Below, piece by piece: positions 32,912 to 41,104 of a stretch of DNA of 64,000 bases. Position numbers and translations under genes: made by a program. The notes below the pieces were generated by a model that worked only from the letters and a program-made list of their open reading frames with translations, made no database searches and was not told the origin of the DNA. The first letter of the stretch is position 1, and each line of letters begins with the position of its first letter. Source of the DNA: an uncultured Oscillospiraceae bacterium (GTDB taxonomy: Bacteria; Bacillota; Clostridia; Oscillospirales; Oscillospiraceae); assembly GCA_934646185.1 (NCBI GenBank), contig CAKUEH010000002.1, positions 1 through 64,000 on the forward strand, in the 5' to 3' direction.

Positions 32912-32940
32912 TTGACAAGTAAGAAAAGCTGTGCTAAAAG
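32912..32940 (+). promoter_or_regulatory. Sigma-A promoter of azlCD
   Basis: A perfect TTGACA (32912-32917), a 17-base spacer and TAAAAG (32935-32940) preceded by TGC. A small hairpin (CCCGGT/ACCGGG, 32948-32965) lies in the leader. Confidence 0.65.
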
Positions 32941-32984
32941 TAGATTTCCCGGTGTATGAACCGGGCGGAAAAGGGGTTTTTCTT

Positions 32985-33737
32985 ATGGATGCTGCACAGC
33001 GCGCCGAACGGCGCAGGGTGTTTCTCTCCGGCGTCCGCGACGGCGTGCCCATCGGGCTCGGATATCTGGCCGTGGCGTTCTCGCTCGGCATCGCGGCCCG
33101 GAACGCGGGTCTGAACGCCCTTCAGGGCTTTCTCATCAGTCTGCTCAATAACGCCTCCGCGGGCGAATACGCGGCCTTTACGGTCATCGCCGCGGACAGC
33201 GGCTTTCTGGAAATGGCGCTCATCACGCTCATCACCAACGCGCGGTATCTGCTCATGAGCTGCTCGCTCAGCCAGAAATTCTCGCCCGATACGCCGCTGT
33301 ACCACCGGCTGCTCGTCGGCTACGACGTGACGGACGAGCTGTTCGGCATCGCCATCGCGCGTCCCGGCTATCTCGACCCGTTTTATTCCTACGGCGCGTT
33401 CCTGCCCGCCATCCCCGGCTGGGCCATCGGCACGGCGCTCGGCGTCACCGCCGGGAGCATCCTGCCCACGCGGCTGGTCAGCGCGCTTTCCGTCGCGCTG
33501 TTCGGCATGTTCCTCGCGATCATCATCCCGCCGTCGAAGAAAAACCCGGTCGTGCTCGGCTGCGTGGCCGTGAGCTTCGCGGCCAGCTGGCTGTGTACGG
33601 TCCTGCCGCTGACAAAGGCCCTGTCCGAGGGCACGCGGACGATTTTGCTGACCATTCTCATCGCGTCCGCCGCAGCGCTGCTCTTCCCGGTGAAGGACGA
33701 GCCGGAGCAGCAGAAGGAGGTTCAGGATGAACGGTAA
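32985..33737 (+). CDS. azlC: AzlC family branched-chain amino-acid exporter subunit
   Basis: A 250-residue membrane protein of the AzlC/YgaZ family, which with AzlD forms a valine/isoleucine-type exporter. The family blocks GVPIGLGYLAVAFSLGIAAR and LITNARYLLMSCSLSQKF are present. I chose the ATG at 32985 (MDAAQRAERR) because earlier in-frame starts precede the leader hairpin. It overlaps azlD by 11 bases. Confidence 0.92.
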   Translation: MDAAQRAERRRVFLSGVRDGVPIGLGYLAVAFSLGIAARNAGLNALQGFLISLLNNASAGEYAAFTVIAADSGFLEMALITLITNARYLLMSCSLSQKFSPDTPLYHRLLVGYDVTDELFGIAIARPGYLDPFYSYGAFLPAIPGWAIGTALGVTAGSILPTRLVSALSVALFGMFLAIIIPPSKKNPVVLGCVAVSFAASWLCTVLPLTKALSEGTRTILLTILIASAAALLFPVKDEPEQQKEVQDER

Positions 33738-34035
33738 AATTTATCTGTATATATTGGTGTGCGCCGCCGTGTCGTTCCTCATCCGGGAGCTGCCGCTGAC
33801 GCTCATCCGCAAGCCCATCAAAAGCCGCTTCCTGCGCTCGTTTCTGTTCTATGTGCCGTATGTGACGCTGGCTGTCATGACCTTCCCGTCCATCGTAAAC
33901 GCCACCAGCTCGCCCGTCGCGGGCCTTGCCGCGCTGGTTCTGGGCATCGCCGCCGCATGGCTCGGCGCGAATCTGTTCCAGGTCGCCGTCGGCTGCTGCG
34001 CCGTCGTGCTGGTATTGGAGTTTTTCCTGATCTGA
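33727..34035 (+). CDS. azlD: AzlD domain protein, exporter partner subunit
   Basis: 102 residues with about four membrane helices and the AzlD signature (FLIRELPLTLIRKPIKSRF near the N-terminus). It is the small partner of AzlC. The overlap with azlC and the hairpin just after the stop define a two-gene operon. Confidence 0.9.
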   Translation: MNGKIYLYILVCAAVSFLIRELPLTLIRKPIKSRFLRSFLFYVPYVTLAVMTFPSIVNATSSPVAGLAALVLGIAAAWLGANLFQVAVGCCAVVLVLEFFLI

Positions 34036-34039
34036 ACAA

Positions 34040-34074
34040 CACGCGGGGCTCCCCTGAAAGGGGAGCCCCGCGTG
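34040..34074 (+). terminator. Long hairpin after azlCD built on the family A core
   Basis: CACGCGGGGCTCCCCT/AGGGGAGCCCCGCGTG is a perfect 16-bp stem with a GAA loop. No T-run follows (TCAAAAAG), so it may act as a 3' stabiliser rather than a terminator. The core GGCTCCCCT/AGGGGAGCC is the family A hairpin. Confidence 0.65.
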
Positions 34075-34109
34075 TCAAAAAGTCCGGTTTTCAAAAGCGG
34101 TACAAAAAT

Positions 34110-34197
34110 ATGCCGCCCCTTGGGAAGTTACGAATTTGCCGTAGATTACCATGAAATCGGTATATTCTGCGGGCGGACAGAGTCGTCCGCCCCTACA
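34110..34197. repeat. Family B repeat, left arm missing
   Basis: The central block (GGGAAGTTACGAATTTGCCG and TAGATTACCATGAAAT) is followed by the right arm GGGCGGACAGAGTCGTCCGCCCCTAC. Only a CCGCCCC remnant marks the left end. Confidence 0.75.
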
Positions 34198-34223
34198 GGG
34201 GGGAGCGCGCTCCAATATGCGCT

Positions 34224-34328
34224 GTAGGGGCCGACGACTCTGTCGGCCCATTTGGCAGATACGAATTCGCCGCAGAGTTCCGTAAAACGGGTGCATTCTG
34301 CCGGGGCGATGCGGTCGTCGGCCCCTAC
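34224..34328. repeat. Family B repeat (105 bp, complete)
   Basis: The left arm GTAGGGGCCGACGACTCTG/TCGGCCC, the central block ACGAATTCGCCGCAGAGTTCCG and the right arm GGCGATGCGGTCGTCGGCCCCTAC are all present. The outer ends match each other (GTAGGGGCCGACGAC / GTCGTCGGCCCCTAC). It sits directly 3' of the PrsW-type gene and after the copy at 34110. Confidence 0.85.
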
Positions 34329-34972
34329 GAGCGCTCAGACGGCCCTGCTGCTTCCCGCGGCAGGAGCACGCGCAGCTTTCCCGCCGCCACCAGCAGCACC
34401 GGCAGGGCATAGGCGATATACTGCGCCGTGCCGCCGTAGGCGATGAGAAGATTATAGATCGCGTGGAACGTGATCGCCGCGCCCAGCAGGCCGCAGGTCC
34501 CGGCGATCTTCAGCCATGTCCGCTGCCACGCATACGCGAGCCCTCTGCCGACGATCATGCCGCAGAGCACGTGCATGGCGCCCGTCCCGAAGCCCCGGAA
34601 AAAGATGAACGAAAAGCGGTCGGCCCCGTTCTGGATCAGATAGCACACATTCTCAAAGGTCGCGAAGGAGAGCGCGACCGTGACGGCGGCGGATTTGAGC
34701 CGGCCCGGCTCCGGCTCGAAGACCAGCAGATAAAAGACCAGCGGCAGCAGCTTCATCCCTTCCTCCACCACGGGCGCGATCTCCACGGTGGCGGCGAGCG
34801 CGTCCGCCTGACACACCGCCGCAAGGAACGTATTGATATACGCCGAGAGCAGGCACACGAGCATCCCGGCAAAGCAGAACAGGAACAGGCGCAGCTGCCG
34901 CCTGCCCATGCACAGCGCGGCCACCAGCAGCGGCGAGGCCATGCAGATGAAAATATTTTCGATGTAGGTCAT
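34325..34972 (-). CDS. PrsW family intramembrane metalloprotease
   Basis: A 215-residue polytopic protein. The metal-binding/catalytic motifs of PrsW proteases are visible: PVVEEGMKLLPL (Glu70-Glu71), FATFENVCY, HVLCGMIVG and TFHAIYNLL. In Bacillus subtilis PrsW makes the first cut in the anti-sigma factor RsiW. Here the gene is the last of an operon headed by an ECF sigma factor, so the same job is likely for the operon's own membrane protein. The ATG at 34972 overlaps the preceding gene by 4 bases. Confidence 0.85.
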   Translation of the reverse strand: MTYIENIFICMASPLLVAALCMGRRQLRLFLFCFAGMLVCLLSAYINTFLAAVCQADALAATVEIAPVVEEGMKLLPLVFYLLVFEPEPGRLKSAAVTVALSFATFENVCYLIQNGADRFSFIFFRGFGTGAMHVLCGMIVGRGLAYAWQRTWLKIAGTCGLLGAAITFHAIYNLLIAYGGTAQYIAYALPVLLVAAGKLRVLLPREAAGPSERS

Positions 34973-35595
34973 GTGTGCACCGCCTTTCTTGTGGCGGGCA
35001 GCAGCGCGAGGATCGCGAGCGTCAGCAGAATGTCGCACCAGAACGCGGGACTCGTCAGCGCGTCGTTCTGCCAGAAGCAGCCCGCCGTCCAGAGCAGATA
35101 CTCCGAGACGGCAAAGCACAGCACGCCGATGTGGAAGTACCGCAGCTGCCGCGCCTGTCCCGTCTGCGTATTCGCGTACGCAAGCCCCCGGATGGAGCAG
35201 AAGGCCAGCACCATCACCATCCCGCACCAGATCAGATTGGAGAGGATGTCCCCGTAGGTGCAGTAAAAGATCATCAGCGGCACGCCGGCCAGCGGCGCGA
35301 GCCATGCCCTCCTGCAGCAGAAGGCGCGCTCGTCCGGGCTGGACAGCGTCGCCTGCAGAATGCGCAGGAAGATCACGCTGGCCACCCAGCCGAACTCCGA
35401 CACATAAAAGACCCGCGGCGTCGCGCCGAACAGCAGCAGATACAGCGTCCAGTAGAGCGCGCCGAGCGCAAAGCAGCCGTAGAAGCAGAGCAGCAGGAAG
35501 TAGGCCTGCCTGCTGCTTTTCCGGTAGCTGAGCCCCGCCAGACAGGCGCCGAAGAACGTGACCAGTACCTGCAGGGAGTTTTCAATCAGCTCCAT
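34969..35595 (-). CDS. Uncharacterised multi-pass membrane protein in the sigma/PrsW operon
   Basis: 208 residues with about seven predicted membrane helices (first VLVTFFGACLAGLSYR; last WCDILLTLAILALLPATRK). It belongs to no family I recognise. It overlaps PrsW by 4 bases and the preceding gene by 14. By position it may be a sensor for the sigma system or a PrsW partner. Confidence 0.72.
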   Translation of the reverse strand: MELIENSLQVLVTFFGACLAGLSYRKSSRQAYFLLLCFYGCFALGALYWTLYLLLFGATPRVFYVSEFGWVASVIFLRILQATLSSPDERAFCCRRAWLAPLAGVPLMIFYCTYGDILSNLIWCGMVMVLAFCSIRGLAYANTQTGQARQLRYFHIGVLCFAVSEYLLWTAGCFWQNDALTSPAFWCDILLTLAILALLPATRKAVHT

Positions 35596-35944
35596 CGCGC
35601 CCCTCGCTTTCCGATCCCAGCGCGTCCTCCCGGTCCATCCGGCGGAGCCGAAAGCACAGAATGGTCACGCACACGCCGAGCAGAAACGCCAGAATGCCTA
35701 TGACGATATAACCCAGCGCGCCGCTGCCGCCGTACATGCTGGCCGCCGTCTCAAACCCGGCTGCGCCGTCCGGCCGGAGCCGGGCCGTCAGGTCGGGCAT
35801 GGCGATCGCGCAGCCCGCGATCAGCGCAAGACACGCCGCCGCGGCTGCCGCCGTCAGGATCCTGCCGCGGCGCAGGCGCATGTTCCGCTCCCGTCCGGCG
35901 ATCCGCCGCTTCGCTTCCGCGACCCGTTCTTCATGGCTCCGCAT
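35582..35944 (-). CDS. Small membrane protein, candidate anti-sigma factor
   Basis: 120 residues: a basic cytosolic N-terminus (MRSHEERVAEAKRRIAGRER), a membrane helix (about 30-49), an outside loop, a second helix (about 77-99) and an acidic tail. It overlaps the sigma gene by 14 bases. Genes directly after ECF sigma genes are usually their anti-sigma factors, but no zinc-finger or known ASD motif is visible, so the role is inferred from position. It would be the target of the operon's PrsW. Confidence 0.65.
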   Translation of the reverse strand: MRSHEERVAEAKRRIAGRERNMRLRRGRILTAAAAAACLALIAGCAIAMPDLTARLRPDGAAGFETAASMYGGSGALGYIVIGILAFLLGVCVTILCFRLRRMDREDALGSESEGRDGAD

Positions 35945-36488
35945 CTGTGATCCCCTCCCGTTCCAGAAGCCTGCGCAGGCTCTCTTTTCCGCGGTACACC
36001 AGATTTGTGATCTGCTTGACCGTTTTTCCCGTGACCTGCGCGGCCTGCGCGTAGCTCATATCTTCAAAATAGGTGAGATAGAGGACCTCCCGGTAATCCG
36101 GGTTCAGTCCGTCCATGCACACGTGCAGAATGCGGTCGCGCTCCTTCGTCCGGACGACCTCCTCGGCCAGCAGCCGCCCGTCCGGATCATCAGCCAGATC
36201 GTCAAGACTGAACAGCGCCTTCCGCCGGCTCTTGCGCCGCAGCGCCATGTGCCGCGCGGCCTTATACAGATACGCCTTCAGACCGCCGTCCCGGATATTG
36301 GGCTTTTTCGCGAACAGATATGCAAAGACGTCGAGCATCAGCTCCTCGGCCTCATGGACATCGTGCAGATACCCGTCGATGTACAGCGTCAGGGGATCGC
36401 CGTATTTTTTCATCAGGGCGTCCAGCCCGCCGTCGTCGCCGTCCAGATACTGCCGGTATAAGGTCTCGTCGCTGGCCAAATCGCTCAC
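35931..36488 (-). CDS. ECF-type RNA polymerase sigma factor
   Basis: 185 residues with region 2 (DVHEAEELMLDVFAYLFAKK, the -10 recognition and core-binding helix) and region 4 helix-turn-helix (LNPDYREVLYLTYFEDMSYA, then QAAQVTGKTVKQITNLVYRG). It directs RNA polymerase to specific promoters. The start is a GTG at 36488 with GGGAGAAGG upstream. It heads a four-gene operon ending in PrsW. Confidence 0.9.
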   Translation of the reverse strand: MSDLASDETLYRQYLDGDDGGLDALMKKYGDPLTLYIDGYLHDVHEAEELMLDVFAYLFAKKPNIRDGGLKAYLYKAARHMALRRKSRRKALFSLDDLADDPDGRLLAEEVVRTKERDRILHVCMDGLNPDYREVLYLTYFEDMSYAQAAQVTGKTVKQITNLVYRGKESLRRLLEREGITDAEP

Positions 36489-36546
36489 ATCCTTCTCCCG
36501 CAGGCGCAGTGTGCTTCTCTATAATGGAAATCTTCCGACATCATGC

Positions 36547-36575
36547 ATCATATACGATTATTCGGGAAAAAACAA
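36547..36575 (-). promoter_or_regulatory. Possible promoter of the sigma/PrsW operon
   Basis: TTGTTT (36575-36570) and TATGAT (36552-36547) on the minus strand are 17 bases apart. The gap 36489-36930 holds this, a terminator and two family B copies. I see no gene in it. Confidence 0.45.
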
Positions 36576-36606
36576 GGTTCACTTGCCCGCAGACCGTTCA
36601 CGCAGC

Positions 36607-36642
36607 AAAAAACGCCCCCCGGCACCCGCCGGGAGGCGTTTT
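36607..36642 (-). terminator. Terminator of the catabolic operon
   Basis: AAAACGCC-CCCGGC / GCCGGG-GGCGTTTT hairpin followed on the minus strand by TTTTTTGC. It lies beyond the two family B repeats that follow the last catabolic gene, so transcripts from that operon would include those repeats. Confidence 0.8.
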
Positions 36643-36684
36643 CAGCGCATGAAAGAAGGCTGCTGTTTATGCTGCAGAATCCCT

Positions 36685-36770
36685 GTAGGGGCCGACGACT
36701 CTGTCGGCCCGATCAATGTTGCAAATTTGCTGTAGATTTCCGAAAAGGGCTGCATTTTGCGCATCTGATT
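36685..36770. repeat. Family B repeat, right arm missing
   Basis: The left arm GTAGGGGCCGACGACTCTG/TCGGCCC and the central block (GCAAATTTGCTGTAGATTTC) are present. The right arm is lost where the next family B copy begins at 36771. Confidence 0.8.
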
Positions 36771-36875
36771 GTAGGGGCCGATGCCCACATCGGCCCTTTG
36801 GGAAGCTGCGAATTCGCCGAAGATTTCCGTAAAAAGCGACCTGTTCTGCGGGCGGACAGAGTCGTCCGCCCCTAC
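36771..36875. repeat. Family B repeat (105 bp, complete, mixed arms)
   Basis: The left arm GTAGGGGCCGATGCCCACAT/CGGCCC is of the ATGCCCACAT type and the right arm GGGCGGACAGAGTCGTCCGCCCCTAC of the GCGGAC type. The central block (GAATTCGCCGAAGATTTCCG) is the best-preserved version in the window. Confidence 0.85.
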
Positions 36876-36930
36876 AAACGAACCGAAAGAATCGCAGATC
36901 GAATCAGACGGCGGAGGCTTTGCATAAGGT

Positions 36931-37776
36931 TCAGCCCTCCTGCAGAGGCTCGAGCGCCCAGTACTCCGTGTGCCGTGTGCTCTGGCCCGGCGCAAGCGAT
37001 GCGAGCACGCCGAGCGTCTCCAGCTCCATGACGTCATGGTTCAGATACAGCTCCACGTTGCAGCCCCGGTCGGCGCACTGGCCGATCGGATGTACCTCGC
37101 AGCTGACCGTCAGCCGCTGCCCGAGATTTTCCGCCGAGATCTCGCCCCGCGCCGTGTAGACGCCGAGCTTCAGGCTCGTCCCGAGCGGCAGATGCCGCGC
37201 GCAGATCTCCTCAGGCCCGAAATGCAGCCGCTCGTCCGCGAGCGACGTCTGGCCCCAGAGGGACAGGACGCGTCCGGGCGTATATTCTCCCGCCGCTCCG
37301 CCGGGGAAGGGGATCCGGGCTGTCCCGCCGCCGCGAAGCGTGCAGACGCCCCAGGCGGCCGCATGTACGGTCTGCGGATTGCGGTTCGTCAGAATATGTT
37401 CCGCCGACAGCCGTCCGTCCGGCGCAAAGCGCAGGATAAGCGTCTTTTCAAAGCCGGTCCAGGGGTCGGTCCGCTGCCGCAGGCAGACGCCGTCCGCGAG
37501 CAGCTCGCAGGCGACCGGCGCGTTGTCCGGATAATACGACCGGCTGCTCTCCGGCGAGGCCCAGAAGCGGTGCCCGCCGTAGATCCGCCAGCCCGCCTCC
37601 GTCCGCAGCCCGTCGGACAGATCCTCCGGCTGGCTGTAAAACAGATTGGGCTTTCCCGCGCAGCTCAGATGCACGATGCGGATGCCGAAATCCAACGCGG
37701 CGGCAGCCTCCGTCCGGCCGTCGGACAGCCAGATCAGATTGCCGAGCTTCGCGTCCATTCTGTGTTCGATCTGCAT
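36931..37776 (-). CDS. Aldose-1-epimerase-like (galactose-mutarotase-fold) protein
   Basis: 281 residues of beta-sandwich type, with GIRIVHLSCAGKPNLFYSQP near the N-terminus, GWRIYGGHRFWASPE, and a C-terminal EYWALEPL. The pattern resembles the aldose-1-epimerase/DUF4432-like group, which bind sugars and can interconvert anomers. The usual catalytic His/Glu pair is not obvious to me. It is the last gene of the catabolic operon, with AAAGGAGCG before the ATG at 37776. Confidence 0.65.
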   Translation of the reverse strand: MQIEHRMDAKLGNLIWLSDGRTEAAAALDFGIRIVHLSCAGKPNLFYSQPEDLSDGLRTEAGWRIYGGHRFWASPESSRSYYPDNAPVACELLADGVCLRQRTDPWTGFEKTLILRFAPDGRLSAEHILTNRNPQTVHAAAWGVCTLRGGGTARIPFPGGAAGEYTPGRVLSLWGQTSLADERLHFGPEEICARHLPLGTSLKLGVYTARGEISAENLGQRLTVSCEVHPIGQCADRGCNVELYLNHDVMELETLGVLASLAPGQSTRHTEYWALEPLQEG

Positions 37777-37790
37777 AGGCGCTCCTTTTT

Positions 37791-37821
37791 GAAACGGGAG
37801 CGGCTGCGCCGTTCCCGTTTC
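37791..37821 (-). terminator. Intercistronic hairpin in the catabolic operon
   Basis: GAAACGGGA-CGG / CCG-TCCCGTTTC stem, without a T-run on the minus strand (AAAAAGG follows). It lies between the creatininase-type and epimerase-like genes, most likely protecting or uncoupling messages. Confidence 0.5.
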
Positions 37822-37829
37822 GTGTGTTT

Positions 37830-38627
37830 TTATAGATCCTGATAGGCGTCCGTGACCTGCTTGCACAGGTGCTCCAGCGCGACCCGGAAGAAGCGTTCGC
37901 CCTGCTCCGGCGTCGCGTCGCGCGGGTCCCGGACGACGCACTTGTCCGCGGACGGATGGCCCGTAAACACGCAGTCGTCCGCAATGCCCCAATCGGTGTA
38001 TTTGAGCTTTACGTCCCGGGGCGGCAGCTGGCTCAGATCCACGCAGCCGTCCGTCAGGTACTGCATGAGCGCGGTCTCCACATCGCAGGCGTGGCCGAAG
38101 TCGACCTCCTCGCCCTCGCGGGCGATCGTCGGGAAGCCGACGATGACCTTCGACGGCGTTTCGTGCGAAAATTCGACAGCCAGCCGCTCAAGCGTCGCCG
38201 TCTGCCCCCACGCGCCGTGGCCGTTGACGATCACGATGAGCCGGTAATCCTGCTGCACCAGCAGCCGCAGGTGCTCTCGGACGATCACGGCGAACATGTC
38301 CTCGCGGGCATAGAAGCTCTTCATGCTGTTTTTCGGCACGTCCATGCCGAGCACATACATCTGCTCCGGGTTTTCGAAGCCCTTGTCGCGCAGGATCGAC
38401 GCCGGGCGCTCGCGCTCCGTGCCGATGAAGAGCGTCGGCATCACGACGCCGCCGGTCCGTTCCGCCGCGCGCCTTGCCAGCGACTGCGCCAGCAGCGCGT
38501 CCGTGCCGTAGGGCATGGCGGGGCCGTGCCACTCCAGCGGGCCGACCGGCAGATAGACGATGGAGCAGCGCGCACGCTCGGCCAGGATCTCGCCTGGCCG
38601 AAGAAGCTCCAGTTGTACGGTTCTCAT
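37830..38627 (-). CDS. Creatininase-family metal-dependent hydrolase
   Basis: 265 residues with the creatininase metal ligands: PLEWHGPAMPYGTD (Glu32, His34, Asp43), NGHGAW (His137) and CDVETALM (Glu184). Family members cleave cyclic amides or C-C bonds. From memory, 3-dehydro-scyllo-inosose hydrolase of inositol catabolism belongs here. Between a dehydrogenase and an epimerase-like gene, ring opening of an oxidised cyclic sugar or cyclitol is a reasonable guess. Confidence 0.82.
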   Translation of the reverse strand: MRTVQLELLRPGEILAERARCSIVYLPVGPLEWHGPAMPYGTDALLAQSLARRAAERTGGVVMPTLFIGTERERPASILRDKGFENPEQMYVLGMDVPKNSMKSFYAREDMFAVIVREHLRLLVQQDYRLIVIVNGHGAWGQTATLERLAVEFSHETPSKVIVGFPTIAREGEEVDFGHACDVETALMQYLTDGCVDLSQLPPRDVKLKYTDWGIADDCVFTGHPSADKCVVRDPRDATPEQGERFFRVALEHLCKQVTDAYQDL

Positions 38628-38646
38628 GCGGATCCCTCCCTGCTGA

Positions 38647-39777
38647 TCAGATCAGTGCGGATTCTTCCTTGCGGGACCAGTCGCCCACGCTGCGGTATCC
38701 GGCGGGAAGGGCGGCGGGGGTCTGGAACGTGGACTGCAGCTTGTAGAAGCTGCCGGTCTCCGCGCTGATCATAATGCCGTGCATGGTCTCAAAGACGTGG
38801 TAGGCCATTTCCTTGCTCGCGCGGTGATCGCGCCCGGCCAGAATGGACCACGCCATCTCCGCCGCGCCGAGACCGCGGGAGTTTTCCTGATACCCGTGCG
38901 TGAACGGGAATTCGACCGGCTCGCACAGCGGCTTCTGCAGATACACCGGCGCGCCGAACAGGTTCGGGTCGCCCATGGTCAGAATGCCCTCCGTGCCGTA
39001 GATTTTCAGGCAGGTCTCCTCGTCTTCGATGCAGTCGGAATTCATGTGCAGCGTGCCGGTCACGCCGTTTGCGTACCGCAGCGCCGCCGTAATGACGTTC
39101 GGCACCTGAATGTCGTATTCCTGCTCAAAGCCCGGCGCGCCGATGCGGGTGTTGACCCGGTGCGGCTCGTTGATCGTCGTGAACGCGGCGAGCGATTCCA
39201 CCGGCCCCAGAATGGCGGCCAGCGCCGTCAGGTAATAGCCGCCCATGTCAAAGCCGATGCCCGCGCCCTTCTTCGCCAGGTGCGTCAGGAATTCCGCGTA
39301 AATGCCGTAATCGCGGGAAACGGACGCGCGGCAGCTCAGCGGCTTGCCGATCAGACCCTTGTCCACAATGTATTTGGCCGTCTGCACGGAAGCGCCGAGG
39401 AAGGTGTCGGGCGCGACGCCCAGATGCAGCCCCTTTTCGTTCGCGATCTGCACCAGCTCCTTGCCCTGCGCGAGATCGACGGCGATCATTTTCTCGGAGA
39501 ACACATGCTTGCCGGCCAGAAGCGCCTGCTTGATGATGGGATAGTGCGCCGCGGGCGTAGTCAGGCAGATGACCATCTCGATCTCCGGATCCGCGCAGAT
39601 CTCGTCAAGGCTCATGGCCCTGATGCCGAACTTCGCGGCGCTGGCCTGCATGCGGTCGGCCATCAGATCGCTGCACGCGACGAGCTCCATGACCGTGAAT
39701 TTCCCGGTCGTGAGGTTCGTCATGTAGATATCGCTGATCGAGCCGCAGCCGACGACGGCGGTCTTGATTTTCTTCAT
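38647..39777 (-). CDS. Gfo/Idh/MocA family NAD(P)-dependent dehydrogenase
   Basis: 376 residues with Rossmann motif VVGCGSISDIY (residues 8-18), the Glu95-Lys96 pair in FSEKMIAV (Lys is the usual catalytic residue) and a C-terminal alpha/beta domain with GIGFDMGGYYLTAL. It oxidises or reduces a ring hydroxyl of a sugar or cyclitol. It follows the aminotransferase gene by 21 bases, the same pairing seen in aminocyclitol and amino-sugar pathways. Confidence 0.9.
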   Translation of the reverse strand: MKKIKTAVVGCGSISDIYMTNLTTGKFTVMELVACSDLMADRMQASAAKFGIRAMSLDEICADPEIEMVICLTTPAAHYPIIKQALLAGKHVFSEKMIAVDLAQGKELVQIANEKGLHLGVAPDTFLGASVQTAKYIVDKGLIGKPLSCRASVSRDYGIYAEFLTHLAKKGAGIGFDMGGYYLTALAAILGPVESLAAFTTINEPHRVNTRIGAPGFEQEYDIQVPNVITAALRYANGVTGTLHMNSDCIEDEETCLKIYGTEGILTMGDPNLFGAPVYLQKPLCEPVEFPFTHGYQENSRGLGAAEMAWSILAGRDHRASKEMAYHVFETMHGIMISAETGSFYKLQSTFQTPAALPAGYRSVGDWSRKEESALI

Positions 39778-39798
39778 TCGCTCATCCTCCTGCTTTTC

Positions 39799-41013
39799 TT
39801 ACAGGCCCGCGATGACCTCGCGGATATGCTTTGCGGTGGCGTTGATCTCGTCCTCGGTCGAGTTGATGTTGATGCCGCAGCCGGAGCCGAGGCCCTTGTC
39901 GACAACGCCGATGGAGATATTGACCGCGCGGTCGAGAATGTCGTCCGTCTGCGGGAGCATATGCTTCTCATACGTCCGGTCGGACAGATGGAACGGATGA
40001 TTGTCGGTCCAGGTCTTCTTGTCCAGGATCTGCTCCATGTTATTATACACATGCCAGCCGGACTTGGCAATCGGGGATGTGCCCATGGCGGCGCAGAACT
40101 TGTCCGCGAGCTCCTTGGTGTCGAACAGGAGCGTCAGCAGCGTGGCGCATTCCTTCTCGTCGTTGATCTTGCGGAAGCCGAGGCCATCGATGCCATGCAG
40201 CTGATCCTTGAGCGCCTTCTTCTTCGCGCGGAGCGTATCGAGGATGCCGTCGAGCTTTCTGCCCTGCGCGACCGCGACCGCGCCGGAGAGCTCGTTCATG
40301 CGCATGTTCATGCCGACCATCGAGCGGTTGCCGACCTCGACGCCCATCCGGCAGGGCTTGTGACCCTGATCGTGGAAGCCGAAGGCACGCTCATACAGCT
40401 CGTCGTCCGACGTGCCGACAAAGCCGCCGTCGCCAGTGGTGATGGTCTTGAAGACGTTGAGGGAATATGCGCCCATGTCGCCGATGGTGCCCACGCGGCG
40501 GCCCTTATACGCTGCGCCGACCGCCTGGCAGCAGTCTTCGATGACGTACAGGTGATGCTTCTTCGCGATCTCCATGATGGGATCCATATCGCAGGGGTTG
40601 CCCAGCATATGGACCGGCATGATCGCCTTGGTCTTCGGGGTGATGAGCGCTTCGATCTTCGTGGGGTCGATGGTCAGAGACTCGTCGATCTCCGCGAGGA
40701 CGGGGATGGCGTTCATCATCGCGATCGTGGCGATCGAAGCGATGAAGGTATAGCCGGGGACGATGACCTCGTCGCCCATGCCGATGCCGAGCGCCGCCAG
40801 GCAGCACATCAGAGAGCCCGTGCCCGAGCTCGTGGCGACCACGTGCTTGTGGCCCAGCCGCTCTGCCATTTCATTTTCAAACGTGACGACCTTCGCCTGG
40901 AAGCCGTCCACACCCGGCGTACCGTAGCGGAACAGATTCCCGCCGTCCAGCACGTCCAGTACTTCCTTGCGCTCTTCCGCGCCTAATACATAAGATCCAG
41001 GTCCACCTGCCAT
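39799..41013 (-). CDS. DegT/DnrJ/EryC1/StrS family PLP-dependent aminotransferase
   Basis: 404 residues. The PLP lysine lies in YSLNVFKTITTGDGG (Lys189), with the pyridine-nitrogen Asp160 in VIEDCCQAVGAAYKG and GTGSLMCCLAALGIGMGDEV for phosphate binding. The family transfers amino groups to or from keto sugars and keto cyclitols. In this catabolic setting it probably runs in the direction of deamination. It sits between PIG-L and dehydrogenase genes. Confidence 0.92.
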   Translation of the reverse strand: MAGGPGSYVLGAEERKEVLDVLDGGNLFRYGTPGVDGFQAKVVTFENEMAERLGHKHVVATSSGTGSLMCCLAALGIGMGDEVIVPGYTFIASIATIAMMNAIPVLAEIDESLTIDPTKIEALITPKTKAIMPVHMLGNPCDMDPIMEIAKKHHLYVIEDCCQAVGAAYKGRRVGTIGDMGAYSLNVFKTITTGDGGFVGTSDDELYERAFGFHDQGHKPCRMGVEVGNRSMVGMNMRMNELSGAVAVAQGRKLDGILDTLRAKKKALKDQLHGIDGLGFRKINDEKECATLLTLLFDTKELADKFCAAMGTSPIAKSGWHVYNNMEQILDKKTWTDNHPFHLSDRTYEKHMLPQTDDILDRAVNISIGVVDKGLGSGCGININSTEDEINATAKHIREVIAGL

Positions 41014-41064
41014 TTTGTTTTTCCTCCTGTTTTGGTTCGTTATGGTTTATTCTATCGGCTTGGC

Positions 41065-41094
41065 GAGCCTCCGGCGCCATGGCTCCGGAGGCTC
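41065..41094 (-). terminator. Intercistronic hairpin before the aminotransferase gene
   Basis: GAGCCTCCGG-GCC / GGC-CCGGAGGCTC is a long stem with no T-run on the minus strand. It is one of three such hairpins in this operon (also 37791 and 45307). Confidence 0.5.
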
Positions 41095-41104
41095 CCTTGC
41101 TGGT

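Noticed and set aside
34973..35305. Longer N-terminal extension of the PrsW protein
   Set aside because: The extra sequence is an Arg/Ala/His-rich shadow of the neighbouring membrane protein. The ATG at 34972 starts a normal membrane segment.
30297..36875. Repeats considered as a CRISPR array
   Set aside because: Copies are unevenly spaced, in both orientations, about 100 bp long and separated by genes. No cas genes are present.
38779..40986. 735-codon open frame opposite the dehydrogenase and aminotransferase genes
   Set aside because: It covers two real genes and their gap, and the translation is the usual Arg/His/Asp-rich shadow.
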